Shown here: positions 34,384 to 43,216 of the stretch, piece after piece
Numbering within the stretch: the stretch's first letter is position 1
How the letters are laid out: each line of letters starts with the position of its first letter
Assembly: GCA_963844865.1 (NCBI GenBank)
Contig: CAWJPY010000006.1
Coordinates: forward strand, 558,001-622,000
Origin: CAWJPY01 sp963844865
GTDB taxonomy: Bacteria; Acidobacteriota; Thermoanaerobaculia; Thermoanaerobaculales; Sulfomarinibacteraceae
Length of the DNA: 64,000 nt
Direction of reading: 5' to 3'
Made by a program: the position numbers and the translations under genes
Notes under the pieces: model-generated
What the model saw: only the letters and a program-made list of their open reading frames with translations
What the model was told of the DNA's origin: nothing
Databases searched by the model: none

Positions 34384-34399
34384 CTGGTACGGACCTTGC
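34384..34399 (+). promoter_or_regulatory. sigma-54-type promoter for the ComEA-like gene
   Basis: CTGGTACGGACCTTGC: -24 element CTGGTACG and -12 element TTGC, with GG and GC separated by exactly 10 bp as sigma-54 requires. It lies 99 bp upstream of the ATG at 34499. The region 34305-34380 between it and the upstream repeats is unusually AT-rich, as expected for DNA bending. The rest of the 534-bp gap (33965-34240) shows no gene. Confidence 0.65.
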
Positions 34400-34498
34400 C
34401 CTCGGGATGGTGAAACTGCCGCGAGGAGGTGCTGATGGAGAGGCCGTGATGTGAGTGTCGATCGTATCCGACGAACCGCAACGACAAGGAGGTACGCA

Positions 34499-34837
34499 AT
34501 GCAACGTCATCTGCTGGCAGCCCTGGTGGTCCTCATGGTCGCCGCCACGGCTATGGCCGTCGACAACGCCGGCCCCGCCAAAGGGGTGGTCAACATCAAC
34601 ACCGCCACCTCTGACCAGCTCCAGTTGCTGCCCCGCATCGGGCCGGCGCTGGCCCAGCGGATCATCAACTTCCGCGAGGTCAACGGGGCCTTCGCCACGG
34701 TGGACGAGCTGGTCGCGGTCAAGGGGATCGGCGACCGTTCGCTGGAGCTGTTGCGGCCCTACCTGGCCACCGAGGGCTCGACCACTCTGACCGACAAGAT
34801 CCGCCTGCCTCGGCAGTCTCGAGCCGAGGAAAGCTGA
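34499..34837 (+). CDS. ComEA-like helix-hairpin-helix secreted protein
   Basis: 112 aa. Signal peptide (residues ~1-20, LLAALVVLMVAATAMA) followed by a tandem HhH domain: VVNINTATSDQLQLLPRIGP and VDELVAVKGIGDRSLELLRP. This is the ComEA/competence DNA-binding fold, found in DNA-uptake and pilus-linked proteins. The ATG at 34499 follows AAGGAGG; the longer frame begins upstream of the ribosome-binding site. It sits behind a sigma-54-type promoter and just before a type IV-like pseudopilin, which points to a role in DNA uptake or pilus function. Confidence 0.85.
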   Translation: MQRHLLAALVVLMVAATAMAVDNAGPAKGVVNINTATSDQLQLLPRIGPALAQRIINFREVNGAFATVDELVAVKGIGDRSLELLRPYLATEGSTTLTDKIRLPRQSRAEES

Positions 34838-34866
34838 ACAGATCGAACCAGCAGCGTGGACGGGAC

Positions 34867-34886
34867 GCGGCCCTTCGGGGCCGCTT
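34867..34886 (+). terminator. hairpin between comEA-like and pseudopilin genes
   Basis: GCGGCCC-TTCG-GGGCCGC, a 7-bp all-GC stem with a UUCG tetraloop, followed by TTCTT. It can act as an intrinsic terminator or attenuator, reducing read-through into the pseudopilin gene. Confidence 0.6.
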
Positions 34887-34910
34887 CTTGCGCGCCGCGG
34901 AGGGTCATCC

Positions 34911-35528
34911 ATGGCGGTCCGAGCGGTCACGCGACAACCCATACGGGGGCACACGTTGATCGAGGTCGTGGTGCTGGTCATGCTGCTCGGCGCCCTGCTC
35001 ACCTTCTGCCTGCCCGGCCTGGCGGCTCTCCAGCGGGCGGCCGCGCTGCGGGCAGCCACCCAGCGTCTGCACGGCCTCATGGTCCGTTGTCGCGCTCTGG
35101 CGTTGATGCGCGGTCGGGCTTCGTCCCTGGTCTTCGAGCAGACCGCGGGAAGTGGATGGAGGTGCTTCATCGCCGAGGACGGTGACGGAGACGGAGTGCG
35201 CCGCGATGACCTGGACCGCGGTCGCGACCGCATCCTCGGCGAGGTTCTCCAGCTCGAGAACGGGACGGCCGGCCTCGGCATCCTGGATGGGCGCGTACCC
35301 GATCCGGCCGGCCGGGGCTGGCTCGACGGCAACCCCGACGACCCGGTGCGCGCCGGCCGCGGAGACATCATCACCTTCACCCCCTCCAGCACCGCCACCC
35401 CGAGCTCGGTCTACCTCACGGACTACCACTCTCGAATGCGCGTGCTCCGGGTCTACGGAGGGACGGCCAGGGTGTACCAGCTGACCTGGAGCCGGGGATG
35501 GAGCTCGTGGCGCCGCTCGGGTCTGTGA
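34911..35528 (+). CDS. GspH/FimT-type pseudopilin
   Basis: 205 aa. Short basic leader ending RG, then the prepilin peptidase site and hydrophobic helix HTLIEVVVLVMLLGALLTF (GFTLIE-like with His for Phe, Glu at +5). A GspH/FimT-type globular domain follows, with an acidic insert EDGDGDGVRRDD that looks like a calcium-binding loop. It is a minor pilin of a type IV pilus or type II secretion system. It lies downstream of the comEA-like gene; the hairpin between them suggests reduced or conditional expression. Confidence 0.82.
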   Translation: MAVRAVTRQPIRGHTLIEVVVLVMLLGALLTFCLPGLAALQRAAALRAATQRLHGLMVRCRALALMRGRASSLVFEQTAGSGWRCFIAEDGDGDGVRRDDLDRGRDRILGEVLQLENGTAGLGILDGRVPDPAGRGWLDGNPDDPVRAGRGDIITFTPSSTATPSSVYLTDYHSRMRVLRVYGGTARVYQLTWSRGWSSWRRSGL

Positions 35529-35543
35529 GCCGGCGAGCCGCGG

Positions 35544-36497
35544 TCAGCTGGGGAGGGCGCGCAGCTCTCCTTCCACCGTCTGTCCTGGGGCGATGCGAAC
35601 CGGTCCCAGGAGCACCGACCGGTGAATCCGCGCCTCCGCGCCCAACTCGGCGCCCTCGGCGACGACGGACTCCCTGAGCACGGCGCCCGCCGCCACCCGG
35701 GCGTGGCGGCCCACGAGCGATCGCTCGACCCTGGCCGAGGCGTGCACCCGGGCGGTGGGATCCACGACCGCGCTGTCACCGAGCCCATCGAGGACGGCCT
35801 CCAGGTAGTCTCCGGGCGTACCGACCTCGCGCCAGCGGCCCGCGATGACGGCCGCTCCCAGGCGGTGTGCCCGCCGTGCGGGTGTCCAGAGCAGCTCCGG
35901 CACCTCTCCCGGACCCGCCGGCAGCCGGTCGAGCGCTTCCCGGGCCACCACCATGGCCCCGGGGTAGACGAAGGGTGTCTCGCCCGGCTCGGGCCGTCCC
36001 GGCGGCAGGATCTGCCGCACCCGCCCCTCCTCGAGGAGGACCCGTGACCAGCGCTCGGGGTCGGGATGGGGGAGGAGCGCCAGGGTCACCAGGTCATCCC
36101 CACCGTGGTGATGCTCCAGCGCGGGGTCCAGATCGACGTCGAGGATGCCGTCGCCGTTCATCACCAGCACGGGGCCGTCCCCCTCCAGCAGGCCAGCGTC
36201 GCGAGCCGCCGCCAAGCCACCGGCCGTGCCCATGAGCCGCGCCTCCCGGGACACCCGGACCTCGAGATCACCGAGCTCGATCCGGGCGACGGTCTCCTGC
36301 AGGCGGTCGGCCAGGTGCCAGGCGTTGACCACGACCCGACGGATACCGGTCCGTGCGGCGAGCTCCAGCGTCGACGAGATCACCGGGCCGTCGGGGAGGG
36401 GGAGAGCGGGCTTGGGAAGGCAGTGGGAGAGGGGACGCATGCGCTCCCCCCGTCCGGCGGCGAAGACCATGGCCGTGCGGGGCGGGACGCTCCTCAC
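35544..36497 (-). CDS. sugar-phosphate nucleotidyltransferase
   Basis: 317 aa. N-terminal FAAGRGERMRPLSHCLPKPA is the nucleotide-binding loop of the NDP-sugar pyrophosphorylase family, followed by VLVMNGDGILDVD (metal Asp). The C-terminal ~80 residues are left-handed beta-helix hexapeptide-like (ARVHASARVERSLVGRHARV). It is probably a mannose-1-phosphate guanylyltransferase or related enzyme; the sugar is not certain. The start is GTG at 36497, overlapping the CYTH stop as GTGA, so the two are coupled; the longer frame upstream is a shadow. Confidence 0.82.
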   Translation of the reverse strand: MRSVPPRTAMVFAAGRGERMRPLSHCLPKPALPLPDGPVISSTLELAARTGIRRVVVNAWHLADRLQETVARIELGDLEVRVSREARLMGTAGGLAAARDAGLLEGDGPVLVMNGDGILDVDLDPALEHHHGGDDLVTLALLPHPDPERWSRVLLEEGRVRQILPPGRPEPGETPFVYPGAMVVAREALDRLPAGPGEVPELLWTPARRAHRLGAAVIAGRWREVGTPGDYLEAVLDGLGDSAVVDPTARVHASARVERSLVGRHARVAAGAVLRESVVAEGAELGAEARIHRSVLLGPVRIAPGQTVEGELRALPS

Positions 36498-37063
36498 GGT
36501 GAGAACACCATGTCCGGCGGCAGGCGCAGCTCGGGATGGCGTCGCCGGTTCTCCCTCCACAGCCCGAGATAGGAGCTGGTGACGGCCCTTGCGGGGTCCA
36601 GGAGCAGTGCAGACGCGACCTCGGCGAGGCGCTCAGGTTCCCCCTCCAGCTCCACGAACTCCCCCATGGGGGTGTGGTCCAGGCAGACCACGACGCCCCT
36701 GAGCAGCCACTCCTCCCTGTCCTTCTCGTAGCGGACGACAGGCGCCACCCCGAGCTCGGCGAAGACCGCGAGCATCACCTCGCAGCTGGAGATCTCGATC
36801 TCGAGCTCGGTGCGTTCCTTGATCTTGCCGCGGAAGCTCGCCGGGCCCTTGAGGGTCAGGAGATGGTGCTCACCGACGGTGCGCAGCCGCAGCAGCCTGC
36901 CCCGCGCCGCCAGGGTCCCGTCGGCGGTGTCGACCACCACGTTGTGCTCTCGGCGCATCTCATAACGGCGCTGCGCCCCCAGCTCGGCAACCAGGGAACG
37001 CAGCCGGTGGAGGTCGTCCACCGGGATCTTCAGCTCGCTCTCGATGGCGTCGGGAACGCTCAC
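36494..37063 (-). CDS. CYTH-domain protein
   Basis: 189 aa. The N-terminal ESELKIPVDD carries the ExExK-type motif of the CYTH family (triphosphate tunnel enzymes, class IV adenylate cyclases, thiamine triphosphatases). HNVVVDTADGTLAARGRLLR, LTLKGPASFRGKIKERTELE and GEFVELEGEPE supply the expected basic and acidic tunnel residues. The substrate is a triphosphate-bearing molecule, unspecified. GTG start. Coupled to the nucleotidyltransferase downstream. Confidence 0.82.
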   Translation of the reverse strand: MSVPDAIESELKIPVDDLHRLRSLVAELGAQRRYEMRREHNVVVDTADGTLAARGRLLRLRTVGEHHLLTLKGPASFRGKIKERTELEIEISSCEVMLAVFAELGVAPVVRYEKDREEWLLRGVVVCLDHTPMGEFVELEGEPERLAEVASALLLDPARAVTSSYLGLWRENRRRHPELRLPPDMVFSP

Positions 37064-37136
37064 ACGCTCAGCTTAGCCGGTCCGACGGGAGCCGCCAACG
37101 GGCGGCGCGGGGGTCGGCGCGGTGTACCATCTGGAG

Positions 37137-39041
37137 ATGCGCCACGTTGTCTTCGGCACCGCGGGCCACATCGATCACGGCAAGACGGCGCTGGTGAAGG
37201 CTCTCACCGGCGTCGACTGCGATCGCCTCCCGGAGGAGCGGCAGCGGGGCATCACCATCGACCTCGGTTTCGCCCAGCTCACCGCGGGCGATCTGATGCT
37301 CCACTTCGTGGACGTGCCCGGCCACGAGCGGCTCGTGCACACCATGATCGCCGGCGCCGCGGGCATCGACCGCGCCCTCCTGGTGGTGGCCGCCGACGAG
37401 AGCGTGATGCCCCAGACCAGGGAGCACCTGGAGGTCATCCGGCTCATGGGGGTGCCGCGGCTGGTCGTCGCCGTCACCAAGATCGATCTGGTGGACGAGG
37501 ATTTCGCCGAGCTGGTGATGGAGGAGGTCCGGGAGCTGCTCGCCCCGACGCGGTACGCCGACGCGCCGACGGTGGCGGTGTCGGCGCGCACCGGCCAAGG
37601 CCTGGAGGCGCTGCGCGAGACCTTGGTCGCCGAGGCGGGTTCGACGGCGCCCCACCAGGTGGAAGGTCGCCCTTTCCGGGAGGCCGTCGACCGCGTGTTC
37701 ACCCTCACCGGGGCCGGTACGGTCATCACCGGGACCTCCCTGTGGGGGCGTCTCGAGGTCGGCCAGGAGGTGGTGGTCCTGCCCGGCGGGCTCACCGCCC
37801 GCGCGCGCCGGCTCCACGTGCATGGCAACGAGCGGGAGCGGGTCGAAGCGGGGGAGCGGGTGGCCGTGAACCTCGTGGGCGTGGCCAAGGACGATGTCCA
37901 GCGAGGTCAGCAGATCATGACCCCCGGGCCGTGGACCGCCACGACGCTGCTCACCGCTCGTCTCGAGCTGCTGCCGTCGGCGCCCCACCCGCTTCGGGAA
38001 GGGGATGAGATGGAGGTGCATGCCCTGGCCGCCAGGATCTCGGCGCGGATCGAACGCCTGGCGCTCGATCCCCTGCCCCCCGGAACCGTGGCGGAGGCCC
38101 AGATCAAGCTTCGACAGCCGATGCTGCTCTTCCCCGGCGACCGCCTCGTGCTGCGCCGCCCGGCTCCGGTGAACACCTTTGCCGGGGGACTGGTGTTGGA
38201 CGCCCACCTGCGCCGCTGGCGCCGACGCGACTCGGCATCCCTGGCCGACCTGCCGGAGGTGCAGCGGGAGGCGTGGCCTCAGCTGCTCGAGCGCTGGATC
38301 GAGGCCGCAGGCCTGGCGGCACCCACCGCGGACGAGCTCGCGGGACGCCTGGGCCTGCTCACCGAGGCGGTGCAGGCCCCCCTCGGCAGAATCCTGTCGG
38401 CCGGCACGGTGGTGGCTTTGCCCACCCGGCCGCCGCGAGTGGTGAGCCTGGCGAGCCTCGAACAGCTGGCCGGCGCGGCTCGGCGGGAGCTGGAGACGCG
38501 GCTTGCCGGCCACGAAGTGTCGGCCGGGGTGCCGGCGCGGGACTTTGCGGCGGCGATCCTCCCGCGACGAGCGCGGCCCCTGGCCGACGTCTACCTGGAG
38601 GAGCTGCGACAACGAGGAACCCTCGATCTCAGCCGTGGACGAGTGGTGCCGGCGGGCAGCGAGGAGCACATGACAGCCCTCGGCGAAGAGCTGACTCGGC
38701 GTCTGGAGTCCCTCTACCACGAGGCGGGGCTGGCGGCCCCTTCCCCCGCCGCGGCGGCCGAACGTCTGAGCGCACGGCCGGCCACGGTGGAGGGCATCTG
38801 CCGGTTCCTGGTCCAGCGCGGTCGGTTGGTGCGTCTTGAGGGCAAGCTGGTCGTGCACCGGTCGGCTCTCGACGAGGTCGCGCGCCAGGTCCGGTCCTGG
38901 TCGGCCGATACCTTCACGGTGGGTGAGTTCAAGGAACGGTTCGGCCTCACCCGCAAGCTCGCCATCCCCGTCCTCGAATGGCTCGACTCGGAGCGGGTCA
39001 CCGTGCGCCAGGGGGACGCGCGCAGGATCCTCCGCCGATGA
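37137..39041 (+). CDS. selB: selenocysteine-specific elongation factor SelB
   Basis: 634 aa. GTPase that brings Sec-tRNA to SECIS-marked UGA codons. G1 GTAGHIDHGKTALVK, switch DCDRLPEERQRGITIDLGFA, G3 DVPGHERLVHTM, G4 VTKIDLVD; EF-Tu-like domains II and III follow. The C-terminal ~250 residues are winged helices ending with a basic tail (EWLDSERVTVRQGDARRILRR is the last one). The start is taken as the ATG at 37137, because MRHVVFGTAGHID matches the family; GTG at 37122 is possible. selA, selD and tRNA-Sec are not in this window. Confidence 0.93.
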   Translation: MRHVVFGTAGHIDHGKTALVKALTGVDCDRLPEERQRGITIDLGFAQLTAGDLMLHFVDVPGHERLVHTMIAGAAGIDRALLVVAADESVMPQTREHLEVIRLMGVPRLVVAVTKIDLVDEDFAELVMEEVRELLAPTRYADAPTVAVSARTGQGLEALRETLVAEAGSTAPHQVEGRPFREAVDRVFTLTGAGTVITGTSLWGRLEVGQEVVVLPGGLTARARRLHVHGNERERVEAGERVAVNLVGVAKDDVQRGQQIMTPGPWTATTLLTARLELLPSAPHPLREGDEMEVHALAARISARIERLALDPLPPGTVAEAQIKLRQPMLLFPGDRLVLRRPAPVNTFAGGLVLDAHLRRWRRRDSASLADLPEVQREAWPQLLERWIEAAGLAAPTADELAGRLGLLTEAVQAPLGRILSAGTVVALPTRPPRVVSLASLEQLAGAARRELETRLAGHEVSAGVPARDFAAAILPRRARPLADVYLEELRQRGTLDLSRGRVVPAGSEEHMTALGEELTRRLESLYHEAGLAAPSPAAAAERLSARPATVEGICRFLVQRGRLVRLEGKLVVHRSALDEVARQVRSWSADTFTVGEFKERFGLTRKLAIPVLEWLDSERVTVRQGDARRILRR

Positions 39042-39057
39042 GATCGAGAGGGGACGA

Positions 39058-39912
39058 CTATCCGGGGTTGTAGCTGCGATCGGGGAGCGCCCGAAACGAG
39101 CCCGAGACCAGGGCTGATAGCTGCATCTGCACCCGCGCGGTGAGCACCATCCAGCAGTCCACCGGCGTCCCGTCACGCCGCGCCGGTTCGACGTGCCAGG
39201 TGGCGAGGTAGGTGGACAGCCAGGGATCGAGACCGGCGTCCAGGTCCAGCGCCACGAAGCGGTCGCAGACTCCGTCGGCGGTGAGGTGGACCAGGGCGCG
39301 GACGGGGACCTCGGTGGCGCGGCCGGGCGCCTTGAAGCGGATTCTGCGGGGCACCGCCACGGCGGTCAGCTGATCGTGGGGCGTGGCGGTGAGCTGGGCC
39401 AGGTTCCCAGAAGGTGCGACGTTGGGCGCACTGGCGCGGACCGGCGGCTGCGCCGGGTCGGGAGGCTCCAGGGACTGATCGCTCACCGAGCTCTCGCGGA
39501 CCGTTCCCTCGACCTCCACCTCGATGACCGTCCATGAGGCGTGGGGCTCCTGACCGACTCGGGCCGGCTCGAAGTGAGCCGACGAAAGATCCTCCACCAA
39601 CGCCGAGGTCAGCCCGGGGAAGGGAAGCTCCAGGGGGACCGCACCGAGACACTCTCCCTTGCTGTCGACGTAGGCCGCCGCCACGGCGGCGCCGGCCACC
39701 CGCAAGCGCCGCGGGGCCTCACTGGACAGGACCTTCGGTGGATCGTCGAAGTGGGTCGAAAAGGGGTTGACGGAGGCCAACGGCAGCATCGGTATCGGCA
39801 GGGGTACCTCGATGTCGACCCGCTGCTGCCAGGCGCGGGGGGCGACCGTCTGCGGGGAGGAGGTGGCCGCGGCGAGCAGCACGGTCAGCAGGAGCAGGCC
39901 CACGCGGCTCAT
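39058..39912 (-). CDS. secreted protein with two TonB-C-like repeats
   Basis: 284 aa with a signal peptide (residues 1-~18, VGLLLLTVLLAAATS). Two related segments can be aligned by eye: residues ~75-130 (VAAAYVDSKGECLGAVPLEL, then HFEPARVGQEPHASW) and ~205-270 (VPVRALVHLTADGVCDRFVA, then WHVEPARRDGTPVDCWMVLT). Both have the strand-helix-strand order, the [HW]xEPAR turn and the final beta strand of TonB C-terminal domains, but no membrane anchor or Pro-rich linker. Function unknown; perhaps a periplasmic adaptor. Only 14 bp separate its start from the divergent gene. Confidence 0.6.
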   Translation of the reverse strand: MSRVGLLLLTVLLAAATSSPQTVAPRAWQQRVDIEVPLPIPMLPLASVNPFSTHFDDPPKVLSSEAPRRLRVAGAAVAAAYVDSKGECLGAVPLELPFPGLTSALVEDLSSAHFEPARVGQEPHASWTVIEVEVEGTVRESSVSDQSLEPPDPAQPPVRASAPNVAPSGNLAQLTATPHDQLTAVAVPRRIRFKAPGRATEVPVRALVHLTADGVCDRFVALDLDAGLDPWLSTYLATWHVEPARRDGTPVDCWMVLTARVQMQLSALVSGSFRALPDRSYNPG

Positions 39913-39926
39913 GGGTGCATCCTATC

Positions 39927-41021
39927 ATGTACGTCATGGCCGCCCGTGCTCTGGCCTTCGTCGTCTCCCCCCACGGTTTTGGCCACGCGGCGCGCGCCTG
40001 CGCCGTGATCCAGGCCCTGGGGGACCGGTGTGGAGAGCTGCGCTTCGAGATCTTCTCGACCGTCCCACCCTGGTTCTTCGCCCAGTCCCTCACCGCCCCC
40101 CATGCCGTGCATCCCGAGGTGGTGGACGTGGGCCTCGTGCAGCGGACGCCCCTGGAGGCCGACCTGGAGGCCACCGTCCGTCGCCTCGACGAGCTCATGG
40201 CGGCGAGGGTGCCGACCGTGGACCGACTGGCAGCGAGCTTTCGGCGCCTTGGCTGTCGGCTCGTGGTGTGTGACATCGCTCCCTTCGGCATCGTCGCCGC
40301 TCACGACGCCGGACTGCCGGCCGTGCTGGTCGAGAACTTCACCTGGGACTGGATTTACCGCCCCCTCTGGCGCGCTCACCCGGGCCTGGAGAGGCACGGA
40401 CGCGCCCTGAGTCGGATGTTCGCGGCGGCGGACCTGCGCGTGCAGGCCGAACCGGTGTGCGAACGGGTCCAGGCCGCGGAGGAGGTCCCTCCCATCAGTC
40501 GTCGGGGACGCGCGGATCGGGCCACGGTGCGTCGTCGCCTCCAGGTCGAGGCCGACCGCCCGTTGGTGCTGATCTCCATGGGGGGTATCCCCTGGCGTCC
40601 TCTGCGGCTGGAAGCTCTGCGCCGGCTGGAGCGATGCCGAGTGGTCGTGGTCGGCTTGGGCACGGAGCCCGGAGCGGAAGGATCTCTGATCACGTTGCCC
40701 TTCGACTCCCCCTTCTACCACCCGGATCTGGTGGCGGCCAGCGACCTGGTGGTGGCGAAGCTGGGCTACTCGACCGTGGCCGAGGCCTACCACGCCGGGG
40801 TCGACCTGGCGTACGTGACCCGCCCGTCCTTCCCCGAGTCCGCGGTGCTGGCGCGATTCGTGCGTACGAGGATGGGGGGGCGGGAGATCAGCGCCGGGGA
40901 CGTGGCGCAGGGACGCTGGGCTGAGGAGGCGCGGAGGTCGCCGTCGGGTCCTGGTCGGCGGAGGGAGCGCGTGAACGGCGCGGACCGGGCGGCGACCCGG
41001 ATCCTGGAGCTTCTCGGCTAG
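39927..41021 (+). CDS. GT-B glycosyltransferase (MurG-like)
   Basis: 364 aa. The N-terminal FVVSPHGFGHAARA is the nucleotide-sugar GT loop of UDP-GlcNAc transferase relatives, and near the C-terminal half VLISMGGIPWRPLRLE, LPFDSPFYHPDLVAASDLVV and AKLGYSTVAEAYHAGVDLAY match the donor-binding domain (glycine loop and E/H region). It transfers a sugar to an unknown acceptor in envelope or capsule synthesis. The start could be 39927 (ATG), 39936 (ATG) or 39915 (GTG); none has a good ribosome-binding site. Divergent from the TonB-C-like gene. Confidence 0.78.
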   Translation: MYVMAARALAFVVSPHGFGHAARACAVIQALGDRCGELRFEIFSTVPPWFFAQSLTAPHAVHPEVVDVGLVQRTPLEADLEATVRRLDELMAARVPTVDRLAASFRRLGCRLVVCDIAPFGIVAAHDAGLPAVLVENFTWDWIYRPLWRAHPGLERHGRALSRMFAAADLRVQAEPVCERVQAAEEVPPISRRGRADRATVRRRLQVEADRPLVLISMGGIPWRPLRLEALRRLERCRVVVVGLGTEPGAEGSLITLPFDSPFYHPDLVAASDLVVAKLGYSTVAEAYHAGVDLAYVTRPSFPESAVLARFVRTRMGGREISAGDVAQGRWAEEARRSPSGPGRRRERVNGADRAATRILELLG

Positions 41022-41116
41022 TTGGAGGGACTCACGGGCGCACCGCCCGAGAGCGCCGCGAAAGGAGCCGGGACGGCCCGTTTCGCGACGAAAGGCCGCG
41101 CATGCTCCGTTTCGGA

Positions 41117-41240
41117 AGCCCACCCTGGAGCCCAGGTGACCTGCGGCACTCGCCGACATCCCCCTTAGTGCTGCTCCCTTCCGGGCCTGACACGGTTCGG
41201 AGGCTGGCGATGCACAGGGCCCGGGCTCCAGGGTGGGCTC
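41117..41240 (-). ncRNA. ffs: signal recognition particle RNA (4.5S)
   Basis: Minus strand contains the SRP tetraloop region GTCAGGCCCGGAAGGGAGCA, the binding site of Ffh. The ends pair as GAGCCCACCCTGGAGCCC with GGGCTCCAGGGTGGGCT, giving the long hairpin of the small bacterial SRP RNA. Boundaries are approximate. It lies next to two tRNA-Ser genes. Confidence 0.88.
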
Positions 41241-41301
41241 CGCGATCAGGGCGGCGATGGCGTCCGGCGCTGGACCCCATGACCGTCGTTGACAGAGGAG
41301 C

Positions 41302-41391
<90 letters not shown>

Positions 41392-41419
41392 AGCACGGTT
41401 CATATCCACTGCTCGCAGC

Positions 41420-41509
41420 TGGCGGAGAGGAAGGGATTCGAACCCTTGGACCCCGTGAAGGGTCAACGGTTTTCGAGACCGCCCCGATCGACCACTCCGG
41501 CACCTCTCC
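41420..41509 (-). tRNA. tRNA-Ser (anticodon CGA)
   Basis: 90-nt cloverleaf on the minus strand with acceptor GGAGAGG/CCTCTCC, long variable arm, anticodon loop CTCGAAA (CGA, reads UCG), T-loop TTCGAAT and encoded CCA. It is paired with the GGA tRNA-Ser 28 bp away. Confidence 0.95.
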
Positions 41510-41523
41510 GCGGGCCGTACATT

Positions 41524-42003
41524 CTACGACGGCGCCCGCGATTTGGCAAAGAAGCTGCGCAGGAGGCGGCTGGACTCCTCGCCGAGGAGACCGCCGCGTT
41601 GCGCGAGGGGCGGTCCGATGCGCGGGTCCTCCGCCAGATCCAGCACGGTGCCGCACGCGCCCGCGGCGGGGTCCGGGGCGCCCCACACCACCAGATCCAG
41701 GCGGGACTGGCGGGCGGCCGTGGTGCACATGGGGCAGGGCTCGAGCGTCACATACAGCGTGCAGCCCTGCAGACGCCAGTCGCCCAGCGATTCGCCCGCC
41801 GCGCGCAGCGCGAGGATCTCGGCGTGGGCCGTGGGATCGTCGAGCTCGAGACGGCGATTGCCGGCGGACGCGACGATGCGGCCCGCCCGCACGACCACGC
41901 ATCCGACAGGTACCTCCCCCCGTTCACCGGCGGCGCCCGCCTGCTCGAGGGCCGCCGCCATGAAGCGGCGGTCATCGTCGCTGTACACCCAGTCGGGCAA
42001 CAT
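41524..42003 (-). CDS. tadA: tRNA-specific adenosine deaminase TadA
   Basis: 159 aa. Converts A34 to inosine in tRNA-Arg. Zinc site: THAEILALRAAGE (His and catalytic Glu, as HAE) and TLEPCPMC (two Cys). PVGCVVVRAG and GNRRLE match the family. It lies immediately upstream of the tRNA-Ser genes at the end of the envelope operon, 39 bp after the LysM gene. Confidence 0.92.
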   Translation of the reverse strand: MLPDWVYSDDDRRFMAAALEQAGAAGERGEVPVGCVVVRAGRIVASAGNRRLELDDPTAHAEILALRAAGESLGDWRLQGCTLYVTLEPCPMCTTAARQSRLDLVVWGAPDPAAGACGTVLDLAEDPRIGPPLAQRGGLLGEESSRLLRSFFAKSRAPS

Positions 42004-42042
42004 GCTTGCAGGGTAACCCGAATCCCGCGGCGGAGCGCGGTC

Positions 42043-43152
42043 CTACTTGAGCTCGATCCTGTCGCCCACTCCCATGGGCGACCAGCTGTTGGTGATCTTG
42101 GCGGTGGCGTAGTTGTCGCCCACCGTGAGGACCCCGATCTCGCCCAGCACCAGCCGCGGCATCCCCGCCACCGGATTGGTCCGGAACACGGTGGCGAACA
42201 CGCCGGGGTAGAGCCCTTCGGCGGTTCCCAGGTCGATGAACACCAACTGCTCGGTGCCGTTGTCGATCACGTCGTCCTTGGTGTACACGACGTATCCGGT
42301 GGGCTTCCCGTTGGGGAGGTCACAGCGGTCGCTGGCAGGCGGAGCCACCACCAGGGGCACGGGGACCGGAGAGAAGGGCTCGAGCACGTCACCGATGGCC
42401 ACGGGGTTGCAGGCGTGGGTGATCTCGGCGATCGAGGTGTCCTCCTGAGCGCACAGGACCCTGAGCCGCCCGTGCTGGATGTACACCGTGCCCATGAGGG
42501 CGCCCGAGACGGGATGGTACAGAGGGCGCCCGCGCTGGAGGATGAAGAATCGGTCGCCGGCCGCCACGCCCTGGTTGACGCCGCCGTCCAGGTACACGAT
42601 GTCGCCTTCGCTGAAGTGGTCTTGCATGCCGATGCGTTCGGCGGAACGGATGCTGAAGGGGAAGGCCCCTTCATCCTGCACGAGGCGGGCGAAGCAGTAG
42701 ACGTCGGAGGAGCTGCCGAGGGGCTGCGGTGCGGGGGCCGGTGGAGCCGCCTCCTCATACGCCCCGGGCTGTGTCCCCGGCTGCTGGCCCTCCGAGACGC
42801 CGGTCTCGGGCGGACTGACCTGCTCCTCCGTGGGTGGCGCCTGCACGGCGACATCGATGATGAGCGGATCGCCGGGATAGATCCAGTGTGAGTCCTTGAT
42901 GTACGGATTGCGCTCCCAGATCTGGGGCCACAGATAGGGGTCGCCGAGGTTCTTGGCTGCCAGGTCCCACAGCGTGTCCCCTTTCTGGATGGTGTATACG
43001 TTGGCGCCCTCCGGGAACTCGGTGGGCGGATCGTATGGGGTCCAGTGGTCGCCGCGGAGGTGCAACGGCTGAGGAGGTGGTGACACCGCCTGGGCGGCGG
43101 CCAGAGAGGAAATTGACATCGCCAGCACGGCAACCTGAACAACGGCTCTCAT
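42043..43152 (-). CDS. LysM-domain secreted protein
   Basis: 369 aa. Signal peptide at residues ~1-20 ([19 protein letters not shown]), one LysM domain at ~50-100 ([20 protein letters not shown], then [19 protein letters not shown]) that binds peptidoglycan, a Pro-rich linker and ~230 residues of beta-rich C-terminal sequence without a named domain. It probably anchors to the cell wall. The ATG at 43152 with GGGAG upstream is preferred over a GTG at 43173. It follows bamD by 64 bp. Confidence 0.85.
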   Translation of the reverse strand: MRAVVQVAVLAMSISSLAAAQAVSPPPQPLHLRGDHWTPYDPPTEFPEGANVYTIQKGDTLWDLAAKNLGDPYLWPQIWERNPYIKDSHWIYPGDPLIIDVAVQAPPTEEQVSPPETGVSEGQQPGTQPGAYEEAAPPAPAPQPLGSSSDVYCFARLVQDEGAFPFSIRSAERIGMQDHFSEGDIVYLDGGVNQGVAAGDRFFILQRGRPLYHPVSGALMGTVYIQHGRLRVLCAQEDTSIAEITHACNPVAIGDVLEPFSPVPVPLVVAPPASDRCDLPNGKPTGYVVYTKDDVIDNGTEQLVFIDLGTAEGLYPGVFATVFRTNPVAGMPRLVLGEIGVLTVGDNYATAKITNSWSPMGVGDRIELK

Positions 43153-43216
43153 GGTCCGACTCCCGTCCCCCAAGTGCGCAGTCTCAGTACACTACGCACT
43201 CATTCTACCACGAGCC

